Assembly: GCA_963815655.1 (NCBI GenBank) | Contig: CAWFHK010000002.1 | Coordinates: forward strand, 1-64,000 | DNA length: 64,000 nt | Direction of reading: 5' to 3' | Origin: JAWOLE01 sp963815655 | GTDB taxonomy: Bacteria > Acidobacteriota > Thermoanaerobaculia > UBA5066 > Gp7-AA6 | In this document: positions 49,926 to 59,050 of the stretch, one piece after another | How the letters are laid out: the number at the start of each line of letters is the position of its first letter | How positions within the stretch are numbered: position 1 is the first letter of the stretch | Notes under the pieces: model-generated | What the model saw: the letters and a program-made list of their open reading frames with translations, nothing else | The model's database searches: none | Told to the model about the DNA's origin: nothing | Translations under genes and position numbers: made by a program

Positions 49926-50657
49926 TCAGTACCGGACTCTTTCCAGGAAGAGGCCCGACGGCGGCGCCGTCCACTTCGCGGTCTCGCCGGACTTCTGACG
50001 AAGGAGCTTCTCGACGTCCGCCGCACCGAGGTTCCCGCGCCCGACCTCGACGAGGGTCCCCGCGAGCCGGCGCACCATCTTCCAGAGGAAATGGGAGGCT
50101 TCGACACGAAAATGGATTTCGTGTTGCCGGTCGAGCGTCTCGCTCTTTTCGACCACGACCACGGTCGAGGTCTGTCCCGCGGCGTTCTCGCAGAAGGACG
50201 CGAAATCGTGCCTCCCCGTGAAGAGCTTCGCCGCCGCGGCCATGGCGGCGAAGTCGAGCCGGTCCCTGACCCACCAGACGCAGCGTTTGTCGAACGCGGT
50301 GCGCCGGCGCGAGATCCGGTAGAGATACGTCCGGGATTTCGCGTCGTGGCGGGCGTGGAAGCCGGAGGCGGCCGCCTCGACGGAGAGCACGTTGACGTCA
50401 AAGGGGAGCCGATCATTCAGGCCGTGCTCGATCGCCGGAGGCGGCAGGGACTTCTTCGCCTTCAGGTGCGCGACCTGCGCCAGCGCGTGCACGCCGGCGT
50501 CCGTCCGCCCCGATCCGCCGATCGTCACCTCTTCGCCGAAGAACTCCCGGGCCGCGCGAGCGAGGACGCCCTGGACCGTCCTCTCCGTGTTCTTCTGGGA
50601 CTGCCAGCCGCGGTAGCGGGTCCCGTCGTATTCGAGCGTCAGCTTCCAGGTCGGCAC
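49926..50657 (-). CDS. truA: tRNA pseudouridine(38-40) synthase TruA
   Basis: 243 residues. LEYDGTRYRGWQSQ at the start, catalytic Asp53 in SGRTDAGVHALAQVAH, KSRTYLYRISRR and FLWKMVRRLAGTLVEVGRG. It modifies U38-U40 in tRNA anticodon arms. Convergent with purL; only 17 bp separate the stops. Confidence 0.96.
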   Translation of the reverse strand: MPTWKLTLEYDGTRYRGWQSQKNTERTVQGVLARAAREFFGEEVTIGGSGRTDAGVHALAQVAHLKAKKSLPPPAIEHGLNDRLPFDVNVLSVEAAASGFHARHDAKSRTYLYRISRRRTAFDKRCVWWVRDRLDFAAMAAAAKLFTGRHDFASFCENAAGQTSTVVVVEKSETLDRQHEIHFRVEASHFLWKMVRRLAGTLVEVGRGNLGAADVEKLLRQKSGETAKWTAPPSGLFLERVRY

Positions 50658-50733
50658 GCCCCGACTCTATCGTCAGTCGGCGCGCCGGCCGGGGCCTCGT
50701 TGAGACCCCGGCCTCGCGCGGCGGCCCGAGCCG

Positions 50734-51054
50734 CTACTTGTTCTTGACCTGCAGCTCGTTGTGAACGCGCACGACTCCGTCGACGGAGCGCGTGATGTCC
50801 TCGGCACGCGACCGGTCGTCGGCGTCGCTGACCATGCCGGCGAGCGTGACGACCCCGTTGGTCGAGTTCACCTCGATGTTGGTGAGGGTCGAGAGCTTGA
50901 CGTCGGCGGCGAGCTTCGCCTTGACCGCCGTCTTGATCGCCGCGTCGTCCACCTGCCGGCTGGGCGACGTCGTCGTCTTGCAACCCGCCATGACGGTCAC
51001 GAACGTGAGGACCGAAAGCAATCCGAATACGGTGCGAAAACCCTTCTTCATCAT
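50734..51054 (-). CDS. BON-domain lipoprotein
   Basis: 106 residues from the ATG at 51054 (GAGGGA ribosome-binding site just upstream; the next codon is also ATG). Lipobox VTVMAGC near residue 25, then one BON domain (DAAIKTAVKAKLAADVKLSTLTNIEVNSTNGVVTLAGMVSDADDRSRAEDITRSVDGVVRVHNELQV). BON domains bind phospholipid or sit at the envelope; OsmY-like proteins respond to osmotic stress. A single-domain member. Confidence 0.88.
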   Translation of the reverse strand: MMKKGFRTVFGLLSVLTFVTVMAGCKTTTSPSRQVDDAAIKTAVKAKLAADVKLSTLTNIEVNSTNGVVTLAGMVSDADDRSRAEDITRSVDGVVRVHNELQVKNK

Positions 51055-51203
51055 TCCCTCCTCTTCGGGCGCGTCGGCGCCCGGACGATCCGTGTAAGAG
51101 CACAGGCCGTGCCAGGTCCGCAACGCCGCGTGGACGCGCGGAGTCCGGCATCCTCGTACAATCGGCGCCGGGGCCGCTCGCGTCCCGAGAGAGGTTCGAC
51201 AGA

Positions 51204-52130
51204 ATGGGTTGTCTCGTTCGTTCCCTCGGAGCTCTCCTCCTGTTGCTTGTCCTCGCGATCGCCGCGCGCCGGCTGCTCGAGGACCCGGCGGCCATCCCGC
51301 CGCCGGGTTCCGGGGAGAAGGACACGATCGTCGACGGAGTGCGGTGGCGGTCGCGGGAGGCGCCGGGCGCCGGGCCGGTCACGGTCGTCTACGTCCACGG
51401 CCTCCTCTCGACCTCGGCGAGCTGGAAGAGGGCGCTCATCCCCGCCTCGGGAGGCCGCCCGGCCGTCGCGGTGGATCTGCCCGGCTTCGGATACTCGGAC
51501 CGTCCGTGGCCCCACGATTACACCGTCGGCGGCCAGGCGGACGGTCTGCTGCGGTATCTCGACGCGCGCGGCTTCGAGCGGGTGCTCCTCGTGGGCAACT
51601 CGCTCGGCGGCGCCGTGTGCCTCCTCGCCGCGGCCGCGCGTCCCGCGCGCGTCGCGGCGCTCGTCCTCGTCGATTCCGCGTCTCCCGTCGCGAGGATCCC
51701 GTGGAACTTCCGCCTCCTGCGTGCGCCGGTCGTCGGCGAGATCGAGATGGAGTTCCTGATCCGCCCGGTGATGGAGTTCGCCCTGCGCTACCGCCTCTTC
51801 GCGCGCGGCGAGCGCGTCACGCGGGAAGAGGTGGACGACGACTGGCTGCCGGTCCGCGTGCCGGGGACCCGGCGCGCCGCGCTCGCCGCCGTGCGCTCGG
51901 AGAGCCGCGGCTACGAAGGCCTTCTCTCCCGCATCCGCATGCCGACCCTCGTCCTCTGGGGGAGGGAGGACAAGATTCTTCCTCCCGAGGAGGGTTTTCG
52001 CCTGTCGTCCGAGATCCGGGACGCGCGCCTTGTCATCCTCCCCGACACCGGCCACATCCCCCAGGAAGAAACCCCCGCGGAGTTCAGCCGCGCCGTCCGT
52101 CAGTTCCTGGACGACGCCGTCCCGCGCTGA
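51204..52130 (+). CDS. Membrane-anchored alpha/beta hydrolase
   Basis: 308 residues. The N-terminal hydrophobic segment (LVRSLGALLLLLVLAIAARRLLE) anchors or exports it. Fold motifs: VVYVHGLLSTSASW, VDLPGFGYSDRPWP, nucleophile elbow LLVGNSLGGAVCLLA, TLVLWGREDKILP with the Asp, and PDTGHIPQEETP with the His. A complete catalytic triad. Substrate unknown. Confidence 0.9.
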   Translation: MGCLVRSLGALLLLLVLAIAARRLLEDPAAIPPPGSGEKDTIVDGVRWRSREAPGAGPVTVVYVHGLLSTSASWKRALIPASGGRPAVAVDLPGFGYSDRPWPHDYTVGGQADGLLRYLDARGFERVLLVGNSLGGAVCLLAAAARPARVAALVLVDSASPVARIPWNFRLLRAPVVGEIEMEFLIRPVMEFALRYRLFARGERVTREEVDDDWLPVRVPGTRRAALAAVRSESRGYEGLLSRIRMPTLVLWGREDKILPPEEGFRLSSEIRDARLVILPDTGHIPQEETPAEFSRAVRQFLDDAVPR

Positions 52131-52148
52131 AGGCTCCGAGCCTGCACC

Positions 52149-53708
52149 TCACGGGGCCGCGGGGAAGAGAGGTGAAGAGGCGCTCAGGGCGCTCCGGCCC
52201 GCCGCGAGCCTGAGGGAAGCGCCGGCTCCCGCCCGCTCGGGCCGCTCGAACGCAATCGGCGCGAGCGCCAGGCGATTTGACCGCAGGGTCTTCCCCTCGA
52301 AGAAACGCACGATGGCGGCTCGGGTCGCCGGCTCGGTGAAGCCGAGAAGGCTGTGGGGCGCGTCGTCGAGGAGCAGGCGCTCCGCGTTGGGGAAGCCGCG
52401 GCTGACCGAGATCGCGTTTTCTTCCGGGGTGTCGCTGTCGAGCGTTCCGCTGACGAAGAGCGCAGGCAGCCGCGATTCGACCGCGGCCCGGAAAGAGTCG
52501 GGCAGGGGAGCGACGCCGAAGGCGCGGCAGACGCGTTCCTCGGCGTAACTCGTCGTTTCGCCGAGCACGGCCTGGCGGGATTCGCGTTCGATTCGGAGGA
52601 GCCTGGCGGGAGAGGCTCCGGACGCGCAGCGCGCGGTGAAGACCGAGGCCGGCGGGGCGGGCGCCGACCGCCAGCGGGCGGCGACCAGGGCGAGCTCCCG
52701 GAAGTCCCCGGCCTCGAGCGCCGCGAGGAAGGCCGGCAGGTGCGCGATCGTCTCCTGGGAGGCGAGCAGGCTGCGCAGGTACCAGGCGAGCTCATACGCG
52801 CCGACCGCGACCGAGACGGCGCCTCCGTCCGTCGTCTCGAGCCGGACGCTCTTCGGCTCCCGGCGGAGCCTCTCGAGAGTCCCACGGACCGCCTCGAGAA
52901 GATCGGGAATGGGCCGCGCCACCCCCGGATCCCGGCGCGCGATGTCGGAGATCCGGGCGAGCCGGGCCTCCACGCCCGCCGGGGAGCCATACAGGTGGTC
53001 CGGTCCGACGACCCCGAGCATGGCGGCGCGCTCGATCGAGGCTTCGTGCGAGCGGATCGCGGCGAGCGCGAGGTGCGTTCCCCAGCTCCCCGCGAGCAGG
53101 CGCAGCTTCGGCGCGCCGAGGGCCAGCCGCAGGTCCTCGATGTCTTCCGCGCTCTCGGCGGCGTTGTAGGCCGGCAGGTCGACTCCCTCGGCGCGCCAGC
53201 GCCGCGCGCACGCGCGTGCCGCGTTCTCGAGGGACTCGAGAGCGCTCGCGTGATCGATCGCCTTTTCGAGCGGGAAACTCATCGACCCCGGGCAGTCCAG
53301 ACGCGGAACGGACAACCCTGTTCCGCGTTGGTCGAGAAGGATCACGTCGCCCAGGCGCCGCAGCTCGAGGAAGAGCTCGAGCGCCGGCGTGTTCAGGTCG
53401 GCCGTGCCCGACACGCCCGGTCCCCCGGAGAGCCACAGGATCGGCGCGCCCGGATGGTTGCTCGTCGTCGGGATTCGCACGAACGCCAGCTCGATCTGCC
53501 GCGGCGAGCCCGACGCGCGGTTCTCCCGAACGTGAATCCGCCCCAGTCCGGCCTGCACGATCGGAGGACCCCAGAACGAGGCGATCGGAAACGGCTCGTA
53601 GTGAACGGCCTCGCCGGCTCTAAGAGCAGAGATCGAACCGGCCAGCAGGCCGAGAGCCAGGCAGAAACGGATCCCGAGTCGCCAGTCGTGGTCGTCGCGT
53701 GTCTTCAT
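52149..53708 (-). CDS. Secreted alpha/beta hydrolase with TAP-like C-terminus
   Basis: 519 residues from the ATG at 53708, chosen for its AGGAG site 7 bp upstream and the signal peptide it gives (LGIRFCLALGLLAGSISALRAGE). Motifs: ILWLSGGPGVSGTADLN, VILLDQRGTGLSVPRLDCPG, catalytic Ser in LLAGSWGTHLALAAIR, Asp in VSGTLDSDTPEENA and His in LDDAPHSLLGF. This layout (peptidase S33, TAP-like C-terminal domain) is that of secreted proline iminopeptidase or tripeptidyl aminopeptidase-type enzymes. Its upstream region carries the triple CCGGG operator-like site. Confidence 0.88.
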   Translation of the reverse strand: MKTRDDHDWRLGIRFCLALGLLAGSISALRAGEAVHYEPFPIASFWGPPIVQAGLGRIHVRENRASGSPRQIELAFVRIPTTSNHPGAPILWLSGGPGVSGTADLNTPALELFLELRRLGDVILLDQRGTGLSVPRLDCPGSMSFPLEKAIDHASALESLENAARACARRWRAEGVDLPAYNAAESAEDIEDLRLALGAPKLRLLAGSWGTHLALAAIRSHEASIERAAMLGVVGPDHLYGSPAGVEARLARISDIARRDPGVARPIPDLLEAVRGTLERLRREPKSVRLETTDGGAVSVAVGAYELAWYLRSLLASQETIAHLPAFLAALEAGDFRELALVAARWRSAPAPPASVFTARCASGASPARLLRIERESRQAVLGETTSYAEERVCRAFGVAPLPDSFRAAVESRLPALFVSGTLDSDTPEENAISVSRGFPNAERLLLDDAPHSLLGFTEPATRAAIVRFFEGKTLRSNRLALAPIAFERPERAGAGASLRLAAGRSALSASSPLFPAAP

Positions 53709-53805
53709 GTGCGGCTCCTTTCGGAGCGCCGGGCCGCCGGTATGGGCGGTCTCGCGCGCGACACTCAAGATCTGCCTGAGCGGGCATCGGAGTCGTTGGA
53801 GGGAG

Positions 53806-53832
53806 CCGGGAGAAATCCGGGTTTTTCCCGGG
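53806..53832. promoter_or_regulatory. Triple CCGGG direct repeat at 11-bp spacing, site A
   Basis: CCGGG at 53806, 53817 and 53828, each 11 bp apart. The second spacer is T-rich; the first is AGAAAT. It lies 98-124 bp upstream of the TAP-like hydrolase start and 110 bp upstream of the divergent GWxTD gene. Matches site B in sequence, spacing and orientation. Direct repeats at 11-bp spacing are the known binding pattern of OmpR/SARP-type winged-helix proteins. Confidence 0.7.
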
Positions 53833-53941
53833 GTCCGGACAGAGGCCGCGCCGACGCGGGAAGGCTCGCTCGACCGCGCGCCGCCATGAATCGACGGCGG
53901 CGCCGGCTTCGGCGATACGATCAGGACTTTGTGGGGGCGCG

Positions 53942-55018
53942 ATGAGCAGGACCCTTGCCGCAGGCGGTTCCCGCGTTCTTCTCCTTTTCCTTTGTGTGCC
54001 CGGTTTGCTCGCGTTTCCCGGCGCCTCGGCTCAGAGCTCCCTGGGCGATCTGTTCCGGGAAGCGAAGACCGAGTCCCGGCAGGGCTCTTACGAGACTTCG
54101 CTCGCGACTCTTCAGAAGCTCGACGACTTGAGCCGCGAGCCCGGCAACGAATCGGAGCGAGTGAAGCTCGAGCCGCTGATCGCCTTCTATCGCGGCGTCA
54201 ACCTCGCCGCGCTCGGACGGAAGGAAGCGGCGCGGAAGGAGTTCGAGATCTACCTCGCCTCATTCCCCGCGGCCCGTCTCGATCCGGCGATGTTTCCGAA
54301 AGCCGCGGTCGAGATCTTCAACAAGACCCGCGAAAACGCGCGCACGGAGGGGGAGAACGCCATCCAGCGGGACTTCGCGCGATTCCGCCCCGAGACCGGC
54401 CGGCCCGCGGCCGGCGAGAAGTGGGCCGAGGGAGCGATCCGGTTTCTCATGACGGGTCAGGAGGCGGAAACCTGGCGGCGACTGTCGGACCCGATGGAGC
54501 GGGCCGAATTCGTGGCGAAATTCTGGCAGCGCCGGGATCCGGACCCTCTCACGCCCGAAAACGAATTCCGGGACGAGATCGAGCGCCGCATCCGGTTCGC
54601 CGACGCCCGGTTCGCCCAGGAGGAAAAGAAGGGGAGCGAGACGGACCGGGGACTCGTCTTCGTGCTGCTCGGCCCGCCGAGCTACATCGGCCAGATGCCG
54701 CTCAAGAGCGAGGACGACCCGGTCCAGGCGGCCCGCGCGGCGCCGACACAGGAGAGGGAGATCAACCCGGACGGCTCGACGAGCGCTCGTCTGGTTCCGC
54801 GCACCCGGTTGACGGCGGAGACGATCGAAGGGACGCGCGAGATCTGGCACTACCGGCGCGACCGGCTGCCCGCGGCGGTCAAATCCCCCGAGGTGGATTT
54901 CGAGTTCATCACGAAGAAGGGCGCCGGCATCGCGGTGCTTCAGCGCGATCCGGAGGTTCTGGCGACTCTCGAGCGGGTCGCTCGCGCGAGCGTTCCCGGC
55001 GACGCCAAGGGGAACTGA
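53942..55018 (+). CDS. GWxTD-domain secreted protein
   Basis: 358 residues with a signal peptide (VLLLFLCVPGLLAFPGASAQ). The first ~120 residues are TPR-like (GSYETSLATLQKLDDL ... LGRKEAARKEFEIYLASFP). The GWxTD domain follows at about 155-280: GEKWAEGAIRFLMTGQEAETWRRLSDPMERAEFVAKFWQRRDPDPLTPENEFRDEIERRIRFADARFAQEE, then TDRGLVFVLLGPPSYIG. This domain occurs mostly in Acidobacteria and Bacteroidetes-type genomes; its function is unknown. Confidence 0.9.
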   Translation: MSRTLAAGGSRVLLLFLCVPGLLAFPGASAQSSLGDLFREAKTESRQGSYETSLATLQKLDDLSREPGNESERVKLEPLIAFYRGVNLAALGRKEAARKEFEIYLASFPAARLDPAMFPKAAVEIFNKTRENARTEGENAIQRDFARFRPETGRPAAGEKWAEGAIRFLMTGQEAETWRRLSDPMERAEFVAKFWQRRDPDPLTPENEFRDEIERRIRFADARFAQEEKKGSETDRGLVFVLLGPPSYIGQMPLKSEDDPVQAARAAPTQEREINPDGSTSARLVPRTRLTAETIEGTREIWHYRRDRLPAAVKSPEVDFEFITKKGAGIAVLQRDPEVLATLERVARASVPGDAKGN

Positions 55019-55023
55019 AAAAA

Positions 55024-55043
55024 GGGGGCCCCGGAGGGCCCCC
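55024..55043 (-). terminator. Rho-independent-type terminator between convergent genes
   Basis: GGGGGCCC, CGGA loop, GGGCCCCC. The A-run at 55018-55023 becomes a U-tract for minus-strand transcripts, so it should end transcription of the TonB receptor gene (stop at 55069). Confidence 0.8.
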
Positions 55044-55068
55044 TCGAGCCGCACGCGATACAGGAAGC

Positions 55069-58017
55069 CTAGAAGCTCACCTTCCCGAAGACCCGCAGGC
55101 TCCGGCGCCCGGTGAAGGAGATCGGCCGCAGGTAGTTGGCCTGCTGAGGCCCGCCCTGGGTCAGGTCGTAGCGCTGGTCCTGCGCGAGCACGCGCTGCTG
55201 GTTCAGCACGTTGAAGACGTCGGCGCCGAGGTTGATGTCGGCCGGGCCCATCGGGATCGAGTAGCCCAGGTGGAGGTCGGCGTCATAGACGTCCGGCGTC
55301 CGCCCGACGCTCCCTCTCGTCGCCAGGTACAGCTCGTAGTTGCGGTAGTCGTTGTAGAAGCCGTACTGGTTGAGGGGAGTTCCCGTGAAGTAGAAGGCCG
55401 AGATGCCGGCGGTCAGCCGGAAGGGCGTGACATAAGAACCGTCCAGCTTGACGGTATGGCGGCGGTCGTTGGAGAGGTATCCGTAGGCGTTTTCGAGGAA
55501 AACGGGGTAGTCATAGGCGGAATTGATGTTCGGGTCGAGCTGCGTCGTCGAGGTCTGGAAGACCCCGTCGTAGTTGCCCTTCAGCGTCGAGTAAACGTAG
55601 GAAGCGATGAACTGGAGGCTGTTGCTGAAGCGCTTCTGCGCGGTCACCTCGATCCCGTGGTAATAGCGCTTGGGCGGAACGTTGACGAAGTCGGCTCCGA
55701 CCACGGCGCCCGTGTCGGGGCTGATGAACGTGGTTCCGGGATTGAAGATGAAGTATTCGAGGTCTCCGGCCGCATTGACCGAACCGCCGTCCTCGACCAC
55801 GCGGCCGAGGTTGCGGTACACGTACTTCACGCCAAGGGCCAGATCCTGAAGCGGCTGATACTCGACGCCGCCGATGATCTCGTCGGAGTACTGCCCCTTG
55901 AGCCCCGGCTGCGTCGGTTCCCCGGCGGAGCCTCCCGTCTTGATCGTGCTCTGGCGTCCCGTGGCGCAGAGCGTCGTCTTCTGGCCCGACTGCGGATCGG
56001 TCCACTTGAGCGAGCCGCAGACGCTCGGATCGCCGACGTCGCTGTTCGGGTCTCTGTTGTAGATTGCCGTCGTCTGCTCGAAACCGTAGGCGCGGATGTT
56101 GATGTCCGTCGGCATGGTCTCGTAGAACCGGGCGAAGCTCCCGTAGAGGCGTGAGCGCCCGGATCCGAGGAAGTCCCACGCGAAACCAACGCGCGGCATC
56201 CACTCGTCGTTGATATGGATCTGGGTCAGGTTGAAGACGTCCTTGACCTTCTGATCTTCCCAGCGCAGGCCCAGGTTCAGCGTCAGTGTCGGAAGGATCT
56301 GCCACTTGTCCTGAAAAAACGCCCCCGTGTTGTTGGACCTCGAGACGGCGCGGCCCCGCGTGTCGCTTTCAATGGGAACGCCGCTCGCGTCCCTCGATCC
56401 GGTCGTGTAGTATTCGTGCTGGTAGAAGGTCCCTTCGACGAAGTTCCGGACGAACACCGTTTCCTTGTTGCCGTCGGGTCCCGTGTAGGAAGCGGCGTTG
56501 TTGGAGTACACCTGCGCGTAGTCCGCGCCCGCTTTCAACTCGTGCGAGCCGAGCAAGTCGGCATAGTAGCTGGCGGAGCCGCGGAAGAAGTTCCGCTGGA
56601 AGTCCTGGCTTTCGAACTGTCCGAGCCCGCCGGTCCGTGGCACGCCGGTAGGAACCTGGGTCAGGAACAGCCTGTCGCTCGTGTCGAGCGGGGAGAGCTC
56701 GCTCCTCTCATTGTGTTTGGCGGCCTGGCCTTCGAAGATCAGCCTCGAGCCGAAAACGCCCTGGATCCTTCCGCTGTAATCCGTGCCGCCGGTTTTCTGG
56801 TTGCCCTGATAGGTGCCGGGAAGCTCCCCGGCGATCGGGGTTCGGAGGTTGGGGCCGACAGTCGCTGGGTCGCCGAAGACCGAGCCGACGAGGGAAAGAC
56901 CCTCCAACACGCGGAACGTGACCTTGCCGGCATAGAGGTCCTGATTCACGATCCTTGCCGTCGTGTTTCCGGTCAGGAACCCGGTGCCCGGGCCCGTGCC
57001 GGGAGGGCATGGCGAAGTCGTGCAGCTCCCCTCCGGAGTGTTCAGGAAGTTGTTGCCGCCCGTGTGGACCCGGTCGTAGGCGCCGAAGAACCAGATCCGG
57101 TCCTTCCACCCGAAGCCTCCCAGATCCGCTCCATAGTCGGAGGTCAGCGTGTTGCGGATCACGTCGGTCTGTGCCCGAAAGGTCCCGAGACTGTCGGCCT
57201 TCTCCTGGACGTGCTTGTCGGCGGCTTGCCAGGCGTTGCCATCCGTTGCGCCGCCCGCGCGGCCGTTGTAGTACCCGAAGGCGTCGCCGTGAAACTCGTT
57301 GCCTCCGGACTTGGTGATGGCGTTCAAGACGCCGCCCTGGGCATGGCCGTACTCGGCCTGGTAGCCGCCCGCCTTCACTTCCACTTCCTGGATGAACTCG
57401 CCGACGACCGCCTTGCCCTGCCGGCCGGCGCGAATCTCGGTCGTGTCCACGCCGTCGATGATGTAGCTGTTCTCGGCGCCCGTTGCTCCGTGCACATTGA
57501 AGTTGCCCGAGTCGGCGCCGAATCCCTGAATCACGCCCGGTGCCTTCGTGGCAACCGCCTGAAAGCCGCGGCCGATCGGCAGGGTCTTCACGAACTCGGA
57601 TGTGAAGTTCGACCCCGTCGCGGAGGATGTTGCGTCAATCACAGGCGCCGCGCCCGAGACCGTCACCTCGGCCGTCGTCGAGAGCGCCAGGGTCGCTTCC
57701 ACGACCACCGTCTTGTCGAGCTGGACGGCCGCGTTCTTTCGGACCGGGCCGAAACCCGCGATCGAGAACGTGACCGTGTACTCTCCGGGCGGAAGCAGAG
57801 AGAGGCGATAGGACCCGTCCGGGCCCGTGAAAGCGCTCTTGATCCCCTGAAGAGCCGGGCTCTTCGCCTCCACGCCGACCCCCGGAAGAACGGCGCCGGT
57901 CGAGTCCTTGACCTGTCCCCGGATCTCTCCCGTTGTCTGCGCGCGGGCGAGAGGCGCGACACCGAGGACAATGACAATGAGCGTGGACAACAGGGCAAGA
58001 CGAGTTCGAAGATTCAT
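55069..58017 (-). CDS. TonB-dependent receptor, Oar-like, with carboxypeptidase-regulatory N-terminal domain
   Basis: 982 residues from the ATG at 58017 with a strong GGAGGGAG ribosome-binding site. Signal peptide (LALLSTLIVIVLGVAPLARAQ), then a CarboxypepD_reg beta-sandwich (GEIRGQVKDSTGAVLPGVGVEAKSPALQGIKSAFTGPDGSYRLSLLPPGEYTVTFSIAGF, about 27-95). The plug follows (VTVSGAAPVIDATSSATGSNFTSEFVKTLPIGRGFQAVATKAPGVIQGFGADSGNFNVHGATGAENSYIIDGVDTTEIR) and the barrel ends in GRRSLRVFGKVSF, with the C-terminal Phe of outer-membrane proteins. Large TonB receptors of this type import polymers or siderophores; substrate unknown. Confidence 0.93.
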   Translation of the reverse strand: MNLRTRLALLSTLIVIVLGVAPLARAQTTGEIRGQVKDSTGAVLPGVGVEAKSPALQGIKSAFTGPDGSYRLSLLPPGEYTVTFSIAGFGPVRKNAAVQLDKTVVVEATLALSTTAEVTVSGAAPVIDATSSATGSNFTSEFVKTLPIGRGFQAVATKAPGVIQGFGADSGNFNVHGATGAENSYIIDGVDTTEIRAGRQGKAVVGEFIQEVEVKAGGYQAEYGHAQGGVLNAITKSGGNEFHGDAFGYYNGRAGGATDGNAWQAADKHVQEKADSLGTFRAQTDVIRNTLTSDYGADLGGFGWKDRIWFFGAYDRVHTGGNNFLNTPEGSCTTSPCPPGTGPGTGFLTGNTTARIVNQDLYAGKVTFRVLEGLSLVGSVFGDPATVGPNLRTPIAGELPGTYQGNQKTGGTDYSGRIQGVFGSRLIFEGQAAKHNERSELSPLDTSDRLFLTQVPTGVPRTGGLGQFESQDFQRNFFRGSASYYADLLGSHELKAGADYAQVYSNNAASYTGPDGNKETVFVRNFVEGTFYQHEYYTTGSRDASGVPIESDTRGRAVSRSNNTGAFFQDKWQILPTLTLNLGLRWEDQKVKDVFNLTQIHINDEWMPRVGFAWDFLGSGRSRLYGSFARFYETMPTDINIRAYGFEQTTAIYNRDPNSDVGDPSVCGSLKWTDPQSGQKTTLCATGRQSTIKTGGSAGEPTQPGLKGQYSDEIIGGVEYQPLQDLALGVKYVYRNLGRVVEDGGSVNAAGDLEYFIFNPGTTFISPDTGAVVGADFVNVPPKRYYHGIEVTAQKRFSNSLQFIASYVYSTLKGNYDGVFQTSTTQLDPNINSAYDYPVFLENAYGYLSNDRRHTVKLDGSYVTPFRLTAGISAFYFTGTPLNQYGFYNDYRNYELYLATRGSVGRTPDVYDADLHLGYSIPMGPADINLGADVFNVLNQQRVLAQDQRYDLTQGGPQQANYLRPISFTGRRSLRVFGKVSF

Positions 58018-58234
58018 GTCTCCCTCCTTAAACAAGAGACCTCGACAATTCGGACTCTTTGACGCAGTGAAAGGAGCAATGCGACTGCCATCGCGTTGGC
58101 AAGTCGTTTGTGAGTCAATGGCATTGTTCAGAGAATTTGCGGCGGACTGTGCCGCGAGTCATTTATCGCTGGAATCCAGAAATCCGGTGTGTTCCACGGG
58201 AATGTGGATCGCCGCCGGGGAGCCCATGCTTCCG
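58018..58234. other. 217-bp upstream region of the TonB receptor
   Basis: Noticeably more AT-rich than its surroundings (for example AATGGCATTGTTCAGAGAAT). No ORF, repeat arm or clear promoter box is convincing. It lies between the receptor start and the stop of the next gene on the same strand, so it must hold the receptor's promoter if the receptor is transcribed separately. Confidence 0.4.
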
Positions 58235-59050
58235 TCACAGCGAATCCTCCGCGAGCGCGGACGGGTCGCGCTTCTGTTCTTTGTCCGTGGAATCCCCCTC
58301 CGGGAAGAGCGGGGGCATCTGCGATGACTTCGTCCAGGCGCGTGGTCGGCGCGAGGAAGCCTCCGGCGTCTTCGATCCGTTTCCGGATTGGCGGGCGCGG
58401 CGTCCCGCGCGCAGGAATGGGCGCCGCTCTACGAACCTCTTGAGCCGGGTGAAGGCGACCAGCTCCGTCTTCGCCACCGGCAATTCGAATCCCTCTTCGC
58501 GGGCTCGCCGCATCGCGTCGTCCAGCCGGTGGCTCCGCCGCGAGCCGGCGCGGTCCACCGCCCAGGCGGCATCGGACTCGCTGCAATGGGTCCGGCAAAC
58601 GACGGCCGCGATCCGCTCCTCCCGGGCTCCCTTGGTCCTCTCCGCCGCCTTGCCGATCCTCTGCAGTTGCAGCACGCGCTCGTATGCGAACCCGAGGTGG
58701 TTGGCGAGGAGAAAATCGAAGGGAGCGCCGGGCGACCGTTTCCCCGCGAGGTGCAGAAACACCGACCGGAGCCGGTTCGCTGCCGCCCGCGACTTCTCCG
58801 CGCGCGCCTCCCAGGAGAGATCGTGGATGCGCTCCCGGGCGCGCCAGGACTGCAAGAGAGAGTGGGGAAGCAGGGAGAAGAGGCAGGAGAGGGGCCATTC
58901 CCCGTCCAGCGTCTCCACCGAGTCTCGAAGAGTCTTCTCGGCGAGGATTTCGTTGGAGAGGAGCTCCCTCCACGGGATGCCGAGGGTCTCGGCTTCGGCG
59001 AGGATGTCCTGGCCGCCGCCGGCGAAGGGAAACGCGGGCCCGCGGCTCAT
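58235..59050 (-). CDS. Protein of unknown function, coupled to the HExxH protein
   Basis: 271 residues; the ATG overlaps the stop of the upstream secreted HExxH gene (ATGA). It is helical and charged, with LAEAETLGIPWRELLSNEILAEKTLRDSVETL and LLANHLGFAYERVLQLQRIGKAAERTKGAREERIAAVVCR. No signal peptide, no known motif. The C-terminal 60 residues are Arg/Ser/Pro-rich. Because it is translated with a secreted metalloprotease-like protein it may be a partner or regulator; this is inference. Confidence 0.6.
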   Translation of the reverse strand: MSRGPAFPFAGGGQDILAEAETLGIPWRELLSNEILAEKTLRDSVETLDGEWPLSCLFSLLPHSLLQSWRARERIHDLSWEARAEKSRAAANRLRSVFLHLAGKRSPGAPFDFLLANHLGFAYERVLQLQRIGKAAERTKGAREERIAAVVCRTHCSESDAAWAVDRAGSRRSHRLDDAMRRAREEGFELPVAKTELVAFTRLKRFVERRPFLRAGRRARQSGNGSKTPEASSRRPRAWTKSSQMPPLFPEGDSTDKEQKRDPSALAEDSL